Assembly (NCBI GenBank): GCA_026929865.2
Contig: CM049408.1
Location: forward strand, 62,001 to 126,000
Origin: Hyperoplus lanceolatus
Lineage: Eukaryota > Chordata > Actinopteri > Uranoscopiformes > Ammodytidae
DNA length: 64,000 nucleotides
Direction: 5' to 3'
Below the pieces are notes generated by a model that ran no database searches, had not been told where the DNA came from, and worked only from the letters and a program-made list of their open reading frames with translations. Of this stretch, positions 44,231-55,637 are shown in pieces (the stretch's first letter is position 1; every line of letters starts with the position of its first letter). Both the position numbers and the translations under genes were made by a program.

Positions 44231-45960
44231 GAGACTTGGCAAGAACAAGGCAGCAGGTCCAGATGGCATCAGCCCCAGGGTCCTGAAAGCCTGCGCAGAT
44301 CAGCTATGTGGCATTCTACAGCATCTTTTCAACCTCAGCCTTAGCCAGGGGAGGGTGCCTGTGCTGTGGAAAACATCCTGCCTTGTTCCGGTCCCCAAGA
44401 AACCCTCGCCCTCTGCCCTCAACGACTACAGACCAATTGCCCTAACATCGCACATTATGAAGGTACTTGAGAGGCTGGTCTTGGTCCACCTGAGACCACA
44501 GGTGACCAGCTATCTGGACCCACTGCAGTTTGCATACTGCCCAAAGGTGGGGGTTGAGGACGCCATCATATACCTACTCCACAGAGCCCACTCTCACCTA
44601 GACAAGTCTGGTAGCACTGTAAGGATTATGTTTTTTGATTTTTCAAGTGCGTTTAACACCATACAGCCAGTACTGCTACGTGAGAAGCTGGAGCTGATGC
44701 AGGTAGACATTACAACAACATCATGGATCATGGATTACCTGACTGACAGACCACAGTTTGTGAGGCTGGGGAGGTCTGTGTCTGTACGGGCAGTCAGTGA
44801 CATAGGAGCGCCGCAGGGGACTGTGCTGTCTCCTTTCCTCTTCACACTATACACCTCAGACTTCCAGTACAACTCTAAGGCTTGTCACTTACAGAAGTTC
44901 TCAGACGACACTGCGGTTGTGGGGTGTATCAGTGGTGGAGAGGAGACAGAATACAGGCAGCTGGTGGATAACTTTGTAGCATGGAGTGGGAAGAACAACC
45001 TGGTTTTAAATGTCACAAAGACTAAGGAAATGGTGGTGGACTTTAGGAGGGCCAGTCCTGAGCTAAGCACCATCTCTATCCTTGGGGATAAGGTGCAGGT
45101 GGTGGAGTCCTATAAATACTTGGGGGTTCACATGAACAATAAACTGGACTGGAAGCAACACACAGAGGCTGTCTACAAAAAGGGCCAGAGTAGACTCTAC
45201 TTTTTGAGGAAGCTTAGGTCTTTTAATGTGTGTAACAAAATGTTGGCCATGTTTTATCAGTCTGTTGTGGCAAGTGCCATTTTCTTTGCGGCCATCTCCT
45301 GGGGCAGCGGCATCAGGGCTTGTGACTCTAAAAAGCTCAACAAGCTGATCAGGAGGGCTGGCTCTGTGCTGGGTACTGCTGTGGAGCCCCTGGAGGTGGT
45401 GATGGGGAGAAGGATGGTACAGAAGCTGCTGAACATTATGGACAATAACATGCATCCCTTACACAGTCTTGTGTGTAAACAGAGGAGTGTTTTTAGTGGG
45501 AGGCTACGGCGGCTAAGCTGCAAAAATAACAGATACAAAAGCACTTTTTTACCTACTGCAATTGCACTTTATAATGACTCCCCTTTCAGTAAGGACAGAG
45601 GACATTTGAACTTTTAAACTTTAGCCTGCGCTGCATATTTTGCATTTTTTGCACATGTATAATTGCACACTTGATTGCTTTTTCTTTTAGCATAATTTTT
45701 GTTTTTTTTATCATATCATATGCACTGGCAGAGCTAGTATTTGTGTACTGTTATATACGAGTAACAGCTACTTATGCACTTATGCACAGAGACTATCCAT
45801 ACCACTTTCTCATCTTGGCTATGTATGTATGCTCATGTTTGGGTGGGGATAGGCCTATATGTGCTGTGTTGTGTTCTGTGTATGCTGGCTGCTGTAGCAT
45901 CTGAATTTCCCTGCTGGGATGAATGAAGTATATCTTATCTTATCTTATCTTATATCAATA
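44231..45960 (+). mobile_element. L2/Rex1-type LINE, 5'-truncated
   Basis: Starts within the RT region and ends with AATTTCCCTGCTGGGATGAA, followed by a short (ATCTT)n tail at 45932-45955, as in fish CR1-superfamily LINEs. The frame is open from about 44237 to 45617. Confidence 0.88.
44355..45617 (+). CDS. LINE reverse transcriptase with intact catalytic motifs
   Basis: At least 420 codons without a stop; the same frame continues upstream to about 44237 (KNKAAGPDGISPRVLKACAD). RT motifs in order: FFDFSSAFNT with the first Asp (residue 95), GAPQGTVLSPFLF (151-163), and FSDD (182-185) in place of the common YADD. C-terminal parts include KYLGVHMNNKLDW and the usual LINE tail. The endonuclease domain is lost to 5' truncation, so it is not autonomous. 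No frameshift was seen, which points to a young insertion. It could be L2 or Rex1; I cannot separate them by eye. Confidence 0.85.
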   Translation: MPVLWKTSCLVPVPKKPSPSALNDYRPIALTSHIMKVLERLVLVHLRPQVTSYLDPLQFAYCPKVGVEDAIIYLLHRAHSHLDKSGSTVRIMFFDFSSAFNTIQPVLLREKLELMQVDITTTSWIMDYLTDRPQFVRLGRSVSVRAVSDIGAPQGTVLSPFLFTLYTSDFQYNSKACHLQKFSDDTAVVGCISGGEETEYRQLVDNFVAWSGKNNLVLNVTKTKEMVVDFRRASPELSTISILGDKVQVVESYKYLGVHMNNKLDWKQHTEAVYKKGQSRLYFLRKLRSFNVCNKMLAMFYQSVVASAIFFAAISWGSGIRACDSKKLNKLIRRAGSVLGTAVEPLEVVMGRRMVQKLLNIMDNNMHPLHSLVCKQRSVFSGRLRRLSCKNNRYKSTFLPTAIALYNDSPFSKDRGHLNF

Positions 45961-46121
45961 TTTCATATCATTAACTAAAAGAAAAATAACCAAATCTAAA
46001 GGGAATATCTAAACTGTATAATAATTGACACTAAATTATTAAGAAAAAAAAAACTGTGTGCAGGTCCAGTGAAAATATACAAGGGGCAAGTAAAACTCGG
46101 AAAAAAGTTATGTTAAACCCT

Positions 46122-46122
<1 letters not shown>

Positions 46123-46184
<62 letters not shown>
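46123..46184. repeat. (GT)31 microsatellite overlapping a pals1 donor
   Basis: On the gene strand the intron begins GTAACACACAC, so the CA repeat starts at about intron position +4. Length changes here begin directly at the splice donor. Confidence 0.97.
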
Positions 46185-46187
<3 letters not shown>

Positions 46188-46359
46188 CCAGCAATGTGTG
46201 CTGGCTGACCAGTGCTGGCTGCTGCGGTATGAATGTGTCTTGCAGGAATGTTGGGTTGTCAATGCCAATGTGGGGATGCTGGGAGAGTTTCCTGAGTCTG
46301 AGCGAGGCGTTCAGGTCCAGCTGCCGACCTTCCTCCTCTCTACGACGACGAAGATCCTC
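46188..46359 (-). CDS. pals1: pals1 exon: N-terminal region leading into L27N
   Basis: A 172-nt exon beginning [20 protein letters not shown], then [18 protein letters not shown], and finishing LVSQHTLL plus one base. It matches PALS1 [20 protein letters not shown]...LKKL..IGIDNPMF. Acceptor GTGTGTTAG precedes 46359; donor GTAACA follows 46188. It splits a GAG codon with the next exon, giving LLELEELL. The region between IDNPTF and LLELEE differs strongly from the human form. The upstream exon(s) with the start codon were not found up to 64000. Confidence 0.92.
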
Positions 46360-46584
46360 CTAACACACATTTGGATAAAGAAATGGACCATATTTATAAA
46401 TTAGGGCCGTCAAACGATTACACATTTTAATTTAATCAGATTAATGACAGGGTAGCAGTGGATTTATCACGATGAATTCTACCATTCGAAATATGCCTGA
46501 AAATATATTGTTGTAGTAACGGAAAGATAAATGACAGGTGGAAATATTGTATTATGCGTGCGTGGTAAATCAGCCCACGTTCTT

Positions 46585-47410
46585 GGAGACAGCTCATTTA
46601 AGGTGCTGGAGGAGTTCGGTCTTGGGGCCCCTTTTATTTCCTGGGTGCGTTTAATTTATGCCCATCCCACCTCCTCCATTCTAACAAACCAGGAAAGATC
46701 CACACCCTTTGCCCTTCAGAGGGGCACGCACCAGGGTTGCCCTCTCTCGCCGCTCCTCTTTGCGTTGGCCATCGAGCCCCTGGCTATTAGTATAAGAGGA
46801 CACGCACTTATAAAGCCAATAACATTAGGTGGGATGGACCATAAGATCTCTCGACCCCATGAATTCCATCCCTCACCTACTCCAGCTAATTAATTATTTT
46901 GGCGAAGTATCGGGTTACACTATAAACTAGCAAAAAAGTTAACTCTTGTCGTTAACAGCAGATCTGGACCCAACATTCCTAGCCAATACGCAGTTTAAAA
47001 CAAACCTGGTCAGTATAAAGTATCTGGGCATTAAATTATCTAAAAACCCAAAGACACTTTTTAAACTTTTTAAGTTAAATTTTACAGAAAGGTTGAACAA
47101 AGTAAAGGAGAACAGAGAAATGGAGAACATTACCGATCTCCCTCATTGGCCGTGTGAACGCAGATGGTCTCCCTGCCGAGATTCCTGTATCCATTTCAGA
47201 ATATGCCAATTTATATTTCTAAATCTTACTTTAAGTCAATTGATTCGATTATAATGCCTTTCATTTGGGGATATAAAGCACATAGGATCTCAAAAGCCCA
47301 CCTTCAGAAATCCAGGGAGCATGGCGGACTGGGGTTAATGTGTTTTTTACATTATTACTGGGCTGCCAATGCTAGAGTCATGGTGTATTGGCAATTTACA
47401 TATGAAAAAT
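46585..47410 (+). pseudogene. L1 ORF2 fragments: reverse transcriptase and following region
   Basis: FKVLEEFGLGAPFISWVRLI, TSSILTNQERSTPFALQRGT and HQGCPLSPLLFALAIEPLA are RT blocks of fish L1. The segment that should hold the YADD box is missing (about 46860-46950). Then FKTNLVSIKYLGIKLSKNPK and, in another frame, PRFLYPFQNMPIYISKSYFK and LQKSREHGGLGLMCFLHYYW follow. Interrupted at 47410 by a transposon; the protein continues at 51431. Confidence 0.85.
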
Positions 47411-49267
47411 ACGTTCAGGGTATCTGCAGGTTTCAGCATGTCAAATTTAAGACTTTTTAATACCACCTTGAATTAAATTTAAGACCTAAGACACAATACA
47501 TATAGGCGATAGTTGGGGGGTCCAGCTGTATTACAACCCAAGCATAGCTTGTGTCTCACTCAATGAGACTCATTCAAGTTTACTTTTTGTCTGTTTATTG
47601 AACATAAAGTGATACTCATTTATATCAGAAGCTAGGAAGAAAGTAGCCTCTCTCAGGGTATCTGCACATTTGAAGACCTCTAATGAACACCAATAACTTG
47701 GCAACATAAATCAACAAACTACACTACAGTATATGCCCTGTAGAGTTTTATTAAGTTTGAATATCAAATATTCAATGCACTTTAGCTAACAACTGCTGTC
47801 TAATTACAGAAAATAAAAAATGTTCAGCACTCTGAATGAAGACAATGTCCCCCCGCATTTACCATCAAATAAATATAAGATCACTGTAAAGGCAACGTGA
47901 AAACCCATCATTACCTTTTCAACCTATTATAGAGCTGTATCAATTGATTGACATTTTCTGATTAATCGAGTCACAAGAACAGTTTAATCAATAAAGAAAA
48001 TGTGTTAGCTGCAGCATGCAGTATTAGAATGAAATACAAAAATCTGGTAATTTATGGGGAAGAAAGACCTTCAAATTTTAATAAGCCTACTTATTCAATA
48101 AACAACAAACTTAGTCCATTAACTTTATTTTTCAGAACTTATGGCAGAAAATAATTAAAAATTGGTTCCACAGGTGAATGTTTTTGCACTTTCAAAATTG
48201 GGAAATAGGCCACTGTAAAGTAGGCATAGCATAGGCTACTGCATACAGGTTTGCGGTAATTTGCGAAATGTTTTATTTTCTTCACATTGTTACAGGCAGC
48301 CAGGTTAATAAACTGCGGGTATTAGGGTTGTACCGAATGGTGATGGAAATGTAGGCTACTGTCAAGATTGACGGGACGATCGGCAATAGTTCTTAACTAG
48401 CCATCAGAGAGCGAGGGCAGAGTGGAGAGAAAGAAAGCGACAGACAGAGAGAGAAGCAGAGACTCGCGTCTCACTCTGTGAGCTCACGGCAACGCGACCC
48501 GAATGACCGTCTGATGAGCAACTATTAATTAATAAATATAGATACATAAACATTTTTACTAAACACAATAAATCTGTTTGTTTCTGTGTGAGTTGCGTTT
48601 GGGTCAGTAGCCTACCTACATCGGCAGCGGGCGGGTGGTTGCACACCTACGGAGTAGCGGCAGTGTGTGGTCACGGGGTGAATAAAGCCATACCCGTCGC
48701 TATGGGCGGGCCATAGGGGGCCGGGCCCGCCCCCAGAAATGCTTGTGCCCCCCCACTTGGGACTTTCATTTTTATTTTATACTATCATAGTAGCTAATTT
48801 TGTGTTGATAAATACTAATGTTGCATTCTTTATAATCAAAACATTTAAAATATAAATAACCAATGGTGTGATTTTGTTTGATTGATGGGAGTCTATCTAC
48901 ACTGCAACAGCCTATCACGGCCTTACTGAAAAGAAAGTAAGGCTGCGTAGGCCTACGTAATACGTCAATGCAGCCGCTCAACAGTTACCGCGCATTTTTG
49001 AAAGTGAAGCTGGATGAGTTTTCGCCGGCATACTATTTTATTTCTAGTTCATCATAATCGATATTCGGTAACGGTTGAAAAGCCCACCAACAGTCTCCTC
49101 TGCCAAATCGGATCGTCAAACTGTTGTCACTTTTCGAGCCGCATGACAGACTACAATCCGAAATTATGGACTTGTTCAGCGCGGTGACACTTCTGTTTGC
49201 GTGAAGCCACAGTTTAGCACTGTGGGAACTCTGCGCTCCTCCAGCCACGGCCATCGAGGGCGAGGCT

Positions 49268-50597
49268 GTGCCGGAGACCGACCCCGGACCAAGCAAGAGA
49301 AGACGCACAATTTACAAGAACCTCCGCAGATTTGCAGTTGAGGAAACAGTTGGTCCGTCACAAAGTAGGGGAGAACGGGGTAATTTGTCACATGGGTTGG
49401 ATGTCACATTCGTTATATCTCGCCACCAGAGCGCGCTAGCTCTGAAATGTTGATATAAAAAAGGTCCAGAATTGGGATCAGAGGTCACATACATAGACTT
49501 CCTTGGAGGAAGACAGCTGCATTTCAGGTGAGAGGACGTTTTGTGTTTTTCATGTCAAATTCAAAATATTTTGCTTCTCAGTATTTTTCTTCTAGGCTTT
49601 TACACAATGGGTTTATAACAAAACACTTGTTACCCTCAGAAAGTGTGAAGGGTAAGCTATAGTTTAGATTGTTGTTAGCAAGCTAATTAGTTGTCAGATG
49701 GTTGTTGGCCTTGATGCTAGCAAGAAATTCAGGTTGGGGTCGGTCGTCAAATTTTTTGGGGGGTTGGTTGTCACATGTTATCTCAAGGCTGCAGCCAGAA
49801 AAGGAACCCAATAACGAAAGAAATTGTCAAGCTGTATCCTCACTGACACCCCAGAGAAGGAAAGAATAGAGCAGGAAAAGGCAGCTAGCAAGCAAAAGAA
49901 AAAAGGGCAACAAAATCAAAACAACCCAGTGCATCCCAAACTAGACCAGCTGCCAAGGCTACAGTAAGTTATGTAGGCCTATTTGTCAACTTGACAATGC
50001 AATTAAACTTTCAAATTTGGTTCTGCCTCATTGCCTTCTTTTTAAGATTTTTCCCATTAAGATAACATTGTGACAAACAACCCCATAGTGTGTGACAACC
50101 GACCCCTTGATGGGGTTGGTTGTCACAATGTGTCAGAGTGTCTTTGATGGTAAATTACTTCTTCATTACAATAAGTTGGAAAAAAAGAGAGACACATTTC
50201 AAGCCAACACCTTAAGCTTCAATTTAATGTAGGAATGGCTATTGACAGATGTTTTGGTGATGAGCAATTCTCACTAGAGTAAAAAGTGTGCCTACTTACC
50301 CCGTTCTCCCCTACTGTTTGCAACAATAGTCATGCCAATAAAGCTCATTGAATTGACATAGACGAAAAGACTGAGTTCAAGAGTATTTTACAGTGTTATT
50401 GATGCTGGGCAAGGAGAGATGGATGCGCGTTTTGGAGAGCGCAGTAGCGAGCTCATTGGCGCACTGGCTGCTTTGAACCCGGAGGCAGAAAGATATGTTG
50501 ATGATGAGGAGGTTGAGCTCGGAGAAATGCCGCCTCCCGCTGTACTGATAGAAGGGACTGGACAGGGCACAGCCCTGCCTCCACTCAAAGTAGGCTA

Positions 50598-50640
<43 letters not shown>
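49268..50640 (+). pseudogene. Pieces of a ZMYM1-like transposase-related gene
   Basis: Two coding-like pieces lie either side of a MITE. 49268-49363 reads MPETDPGPSKRRRTIYKNLR and on to VEETVGPSQ. About 50371-50600 reads SVIDAGQGEMDARFGERSSE, then LIGALAALNPEAERYVDDEE. The second resembles the region of ZMYM1-like hAT-derived proteins where a short acidic '(E)MD.RF....' helix occurs. The rest of the gene is lost or unrecognisable, and the last piece runs into a (GT)n tract (50600-50641). Assignment rests on pattern memory only. Confidence 0.4.
49364..50315. mobile_element. MITE with 20-bp perfect inverted ends and internal TTGTCACA motifs
   Basis: AGTAGGGGAGAACGGGGTAA at 49364 and its exact complement ending at 50315. 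Inside, GGTTGG(T/A)(T/C)GTCACA-like motifs recur in direct orientation (about 49380-49410, 49735-49748, 49764-49777, 50115-50130). Complementary TGTGACAAC / TGACAAACAACCCC copies lie at 50071-50105. No target duplication recognised. Non-coding. Confidence 0.78.
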
Positions 50641-50644
<4 letters not shown>

Positions 50645-51430
50645 GGCAATGCATATCCCTCCGTTGACTGCTTTAAAATGCAATGTTTGAGATATGCGTC
50701 TGGTGTTAGGCTACATCTAATAGCCTATGTTGAATAGTCAAGTGTTTTATGGATATTCATAACATTGCTTCTATGTAATGTATTGCTTTAAATTATGAAT
50801 TATGAGGACTGATGTTGTAGGCTATAGGCTACCGCTGTTGGTTAGTTTAACGTGGTGATTAAGTGCTGCGCGAATAGAGTATAGGACTATTAAAAATATA
50901 CATACTGTAGGCTAATAATAATTGTGCCCCCCTATGCATTTCATATGCCCCCTTAAGACTGAGGTCTGGCGACGGGTCTGAATAAAGCCAGCCATGATAT
51001 TTGTCGTCCACCTTCCACCTCTCACTGAATTTATAATAGTAGGGCATGCATTTCGCTGGGTCGTTCTCCCCTTTCTTGCTTTCACGCGACCGACTTCAAA
51101 TTCGGAGGCAGGGGACACACATTCTTCTTCTACGCTACGTTTATATGCGGATCACAGCCACACACGGCCGTACTGCCTCTAGTGTAGTGTCTGACTTTTA
51201 TATGAGCAGTTAGTTTAAAGTAGCCTCTCTACATCTCCATCTCGGAAAGTCGCGGAAGAAAAAAAATATATAACATTGAATAGTCTTGCCCCCCGACAAA
51301 TTTAAGACCTTTGAGTAATGGATTTAAGACCAGCATATCACATTTTTAATGAATTTAAGACTTTTTAATGCCTTAATTTGAGATATTTGAATTTAAGACT
51401 TTTTAAGACTTCCGTGGACACCCTGACGTT

Positions 51431-53273
51431 AGAACTGATCTGCCCCCCTGGTTGGCCATTGAAAAAAGCCTGGCCCGAAAAACTTCTCTTACTGCCCTCC
51501 TTTTCTCTTCTCCCAGACCGCCTGCCTCCTATAGAGGAGACCACTTTATCCTATCCAACGGTCAGAGAACTTGGAACCAAATTTGGAAGGCCTGTGAACT
51601 ACCGAACACGACCATACATGCCCCAATCTGGCATAATCATGCCTTCCCCCCCATCGTTCACAGATTCAGCATGAGATTGGAACCGGAAGGGTATAACAGT
51701 AGAGGACCTTTATATAAATGGTCACTTTGCTTCATTTGATCAGCTAGTATCAAAGTTTTCACTGTCGAAAGCCAATTCTTCAGGTATCTACAGGTGAGGA
51801 TTTATGTCAGACAGAATATACCAGTCCCTGCCAGCAGATGATTAATTGTCCAAAAACTTTGCTGGGCTCACCAGAAGCTAAAATCCTGATTTCATCTTTT
51901 GTGGGAATATTTCTAGACCGGCAGGACAAATCCACTTTAAAAATAAAGCAAGCCTGGGAAAAAGACTTAAACATTGGAATAGCTGACGATAGGGATGGGC
52001 AATATGACGATATCATATCGTGGACGATATGAAAGTGTCTACCGGGAGAGATTTGGCCATACCGTTTATACCGCGGAGAAAAATAGTTCATGTGGCAGGG
52101 GCTTAGCGGGAGGCAGCTGTACCTCCGAGTCCCTACAGTTACACTGCAGTTACACCACAGCGCCACACGGGGGCTCTGCAGCAGAGTTCTGGGCTGCAAT
52201 ACAGCTTCTGTACCCTCAACAGAAGAAGCCTCATCTGTTGCTCTAGCTTTTTAGCTCCGGTGCGCCATACAGTTAACAAACCAACTCCGTGTCACGATGG
52301 CAGAGCAGCTGGTATTAATGGTCAAAAATGTCATCGGGAAAAGGAAACTTGCTGCTGTGTGCGGCGCTTCAGCGTGCTGTTGCCGTGACGCAGAGTTGGC
52401 TTGTTTTAAGCCGCAAACTACATGGGTTAGCTCTCGTGAGCTAGCTGGCTAATAATGACATCTTTAGCCTACTCAGGGCTTCACCCCCGTGCTGTTATTG
52501 TTGGAGACAGCCAGCAAGGCTGGTTTTATGTAACTTTAAAACATGTCAAACTTGAAAATATTATTTGTGTTGAAGCTGGAGTGAAAGTATTACCAGACAT
52601 TTGCTCATTAGTTAATGTTGACAGCTTTTTTAAATGAAGATGAGCAAATACTGCAGGAAAATTCTTTCATTATTTTGATATAGGCTACTAACAATTGGAA
52701 AATGTAGGCTATTTGGTTGATGCTGTCATTTTTATTTTGCACTGACTGACTAAAGCCAGACTGATGTGGTATTTTGCACCAGTTTCTCTTTTGTATGGAA
52801 ATTTAAGTTCCAAGCAAAAGATGAAAATAATCTAATGTGATTAAAGTTCAGTATGGTTATTGTAATCCATTTAATTTAAAGGAAAAATACTATATTGTGA
52901 TATATATCCATATCGTGATATAAAATTACCTATATCGTGATATAAGATTTGGTCCATATCGCCCAGCCCTAGCTGACGATGTGTCTTGTATTTCAATGGT
53001 ATTCTAATGTCTTAAATGTTCCTTTAACTTCTGATCCGTAAACCGCTCTGTTTGGACATTCCGCAGCCTTTGAAAAACTGGACCATAATGCTCGCACAAT
53101 CATGGTCTATGGCATGGTAATTGCTAAGAGATGCATTCTGAAGCTGTGGAAATCGGACTTGGCCCCTCAGTTCGACACTTGGCTGAGGGAACTGGTGGGC
53201 ATTTTACATGTTGAGAGGCTGAGAAATGAGCTGTCCGGCAACGCTCACAGTTTCCTCGCCATATGGGGCCCAG
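51431..53273 (+). pseudogene. L1 ORF2 C-terminal parts (51431-51989 and 52980-53273)
   Basis: First part: PWLAIEKSLARKTSLTALLF, GQRTWNQIWKACELPNTTIH and HNHAFPPIVHRFSMRLEPEG, typical of the L1 ORF2 post-RT region. Second part: KLDHNARTIMVYGMVIAKRC then ILKLWKSDLAPQFDTWLREL, the extreme C-terminus. It is interrupted by a hAT MITE at 51990-52971 and has frameshifts. Confidence 0.82.
51990..52971. mobile_element. hAT-type MITE with 8-bp target duplication GCTGACGA
   Basis: Ends TAGGGATGGGCAATATG and the inverted TAGGGCTGGGCGATATG. GCTGACGA lies at 51982-51989 and 52972-52979. 982 bp with repeated ATATCGTGATAT motifs near the right end. No coding sequence. Confidence 0.92.
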
Positions 53274-53399
53274 GGGCCGGTTGCACCAACTGGTCTTAAC
53301 TAAGCCTGGTCGTAACTGCTAAGTAGGTCGTAGTTAAGACCAGTCTTTAGAATGGACCTTACGCCGGTTGCACCAACGGGACTTACGCCTGGTCTTAAC

Positions 53400-54039
53400 C
53401 AGTGTTGCCAACTCTTCAGTAAGGAAAGTAGCTATTGGCTGTCCAAAAAGTCGCTAGAAGTCGCCAGATGACGTCATCGCCTAATTTGCACATTTGTAGA
53501 TGACGTCATCGCCTAATTTGCATATTTGTAGACAGGGGTTTTATACAGTAATATTTGAATAGATGAGGTTCTAGTGTTATGAACGTGACAATCGCATAAA
53601 CAACCAACGTGGTAATGTTAAGTCTAGCAGTAATCATAGCCTACATGCTCATGGTTTAAAAAAGCACTGCATAACATTTTGAATTGCACTAGGCCTACTC
53701 GTAGACTGTAGAAGAGGTGGGAAAAGCTGCTAACTGCTAATAGTGATGCTAACGGATCACGAGCGGAGAGGTGTATCTCCTGCTCTGACCGCAGCTGGGA
53801 GGGGCTGCTGCGCGAGGACCGGGCCGTCTGTCAGTGCTCTGTGACGGGGGACGGGCCGGGAGGCTCCCGCTGCTCGTTGAGAAGCGTTAAAAGTGATATT
53901 TGCTTCGGCGAAAAAGTCACCAATTACACCAGAAAAAAAAAGCTAGATTTGTCGCTTGTCGCTTTTTGAAAAAGAAGTCGCCAGGGGGGGCTGAAAAGTA
54001 GCTAAATATAGCGACAAAATCGCTAAGTTGGCAACACTG
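53400..54039. mobile_element. hAT-type MITE with 8-bp target duplication GTCTTAAC
   Basis: CAGTGTTGCCAACT ends. GTCTTAAC lies at 53392-53399 and 54040-54047. The right ~225 bp match the right half of the palindromic MITE at 36585-37002; the left half is different. 640 bp, non-coding. Confidence 0.9.
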
Positions 54040-54153
54040 GTCTTAACTACGCCCGGTCTAAGCCATGCGCGGCCATGTGAATGTTCCATAGAATGCGCAC
54101 ATCACCGCGTTGCTAGGATACCACGCTATCATCTTAGCCTACTTACATCCGAA

Positions 54154-54565
54154 ATGATGGAGGAACACCGAAAGCGAAAGGGTAACTTTACCGACCTTGA
54201 AATTCGTAAAGTTATCGAACTTTACAGCGACCAGAAGGAGACATTAACGGCAAAGCAGTCTAATGTGGTGACCAACAAGAAAAAACAAGAGGCATGGCGT
54301 TTATTAACGGAGACAGTGAACGGCACCTCAGACTCCGGCTGTCACCGGACAGAGGCCGATATTTAAAAAAAATGGAAAGACCTCCTGTCCCGGGCCAAGA
54401 AGGACATATCCTCCACTTAACACCACCCTACCGGCGGTGGTCCTCCCCCGAAAACGTCACCTTATAGTGACATAATTGTCACTATTTTTGGGGAGGATTC
54501 ACCAGCCTTCATCGGGTTGGACGGGGTGGACAGCGGCAGTCCTCAACTGGAGCCGTTGGATGAAG
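54154..54565 (+). pseudogene. Harbinger Myb/SANT-like protein, exon 1
   Basis: Starts MMEEHRKRKGNFTDLEIRKV and continues LTAKQSNVVTNKKKQEAWRL, the Myb/SANT-like DNA-binding domain of PIF/Harbinger accessory proteins. In-frame stops lie at 54364-54366 (before KKWKDLLSRAKKD) and at 54418-54420. The same frame continues to a donor GTGTGT at 54566. The protein normally binds the element ends and helps import the nuclease. The two stops disable this copy. Confidence 0.8.
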
Positions 54566-54678
54566 GTGTGTAGCATAGCACATATTTATTGAGGATGATA
54601 TGTTAGTTGGATAAGCAGATGGATAAACTAGGGCTAGACTTATTGGCCAGAATTTAAAAGATTCACATGTTGTTTCAG

Positions 54679-54989
54679 ACTTGGCAAGTGTCACACCCCC
54701 ACCACCACCAGCAGCAGCAGCAGCAGCAGCAGCACCAGCGGCAAACCCCTGTCCGATGTCCTCCCCAGCCCCGGCAACGAAGCGGAGGAGACAGGACGAT
54801 TTACAACAAATCCTCATTGAAAAAGAGATAATCCGCGTTGAGAAAGAAACTATTAAATTAGAGACAGACACAAAAAAATTGGAATTGGAACAGACTAAAT
54901 TAAGGCTGCAAATACAGTTGCTCCAGCAGCAAATTCGGCCCCAACCAGTTACGTTTGAAAACGAACTCCTAACATATACGAACATTTAA
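54679..54989 (+). pseudogene. Harbinger Myb/SANT-like protein, exon 2
   Basis: Follows acceptor TTGTTTCAG at 54678. DLASVTPPPPPAAAAAAAA (a GCA/GCC repeat, 54713-54736) leads to a basic KRRRQDD motif. A long charged helix, IEKEIIRVEKETIKLETDTK, continues to LQIQLLQQQ, then TAA. A coiled coil is likely. The frame itself is intact, but the gene is dead because of exon 1. Confidence 0.7.
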
Positions 54990-55637
54990 AATAAAATAAT
55001 TCATTCATTCTTTCATTCATTCATTGTAAATGTTACGGCATCCTAGGGTACTAGCGATGCCTCATAAACTTGTGCACTCCAAAAACGCAGTAACCTATTT
55101 TTCAAACATTGGTTGATTAATTTAAGAAGAGTTTTCAAACTTGAATGTTAAAAGTTCTAAAATAACAAATATATTCCCAACTTAACGAAAGTACTAAAGC
55201 AATAGCAATACAAACGCATACAATGTGGTATAAATTGTTTTTCCACAGCGCCTTCACCTGATTGACATTGTAAATTTTGCGGAGCTCGGTCCAAGCCGAT
55301 GCCCCTTTATCTTAATAATGATTAAGGCAATTACAACAAGAAAGGCCTATGGCTAACAGTAAAACAATTGTGTTAATGTAGGCTCTAACAATAAAACACT
55401 GCAAACGAATGTAATTAAAATATGTATTTGTCTTGTTTACAACGAGCAGGCATTTAGACGGGAATGGTTATTTTTGACAGAAGCAATGCATTGAACATCA
55501 TCAAATGACAAGGAGCTAATTGAGGTGTTTTGAGACTGTAGGAGAGATCTGTTTAAATGTGTCTGCCTATATAGAAAATATATACATAAAAAAATATATA
55601 AATAATAATAAAACATATATACATAATAAAAAAATAT

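Larger units (their letters stand above)
48691..50978 (+). mobile_element. Element with (T/G)ACCCGTCGC ends and 12-bp direct repeats
   Basis: TGAATAAAGCCA occurs at 48679-48690 and 50979-50990. The enclosed 2288 bp start TACCCGTCGC and end GCGACGGGTC (inverted, 9 of 10). It carries pieces of a ZMYM1-like hAT-type protein and a nested MITE. A 12-bp duplication is longer than normal for hAT, so the class is open. Confidence 0.6.
47416..51425. mobile_element. CAGGG-ended transposon with 5-bp target duplication, inside L1
   Basis: Left end CAGGGTATCTGCAGGT at 47416. Right end is the inverted CAGGGTGTCCACGGAAG finishing at 51425. ACGTT lies at 47411-47415 and 51426-51430. Both sides carry AATTTAAGACTTTTTAA-type subterminal repeats. 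The flanking L1 reading resumes across it. It contains a further element at 48691-50978. Shares the 5-bp duplication and CAGGG start with 22389-24623. Confidence 0.82.
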
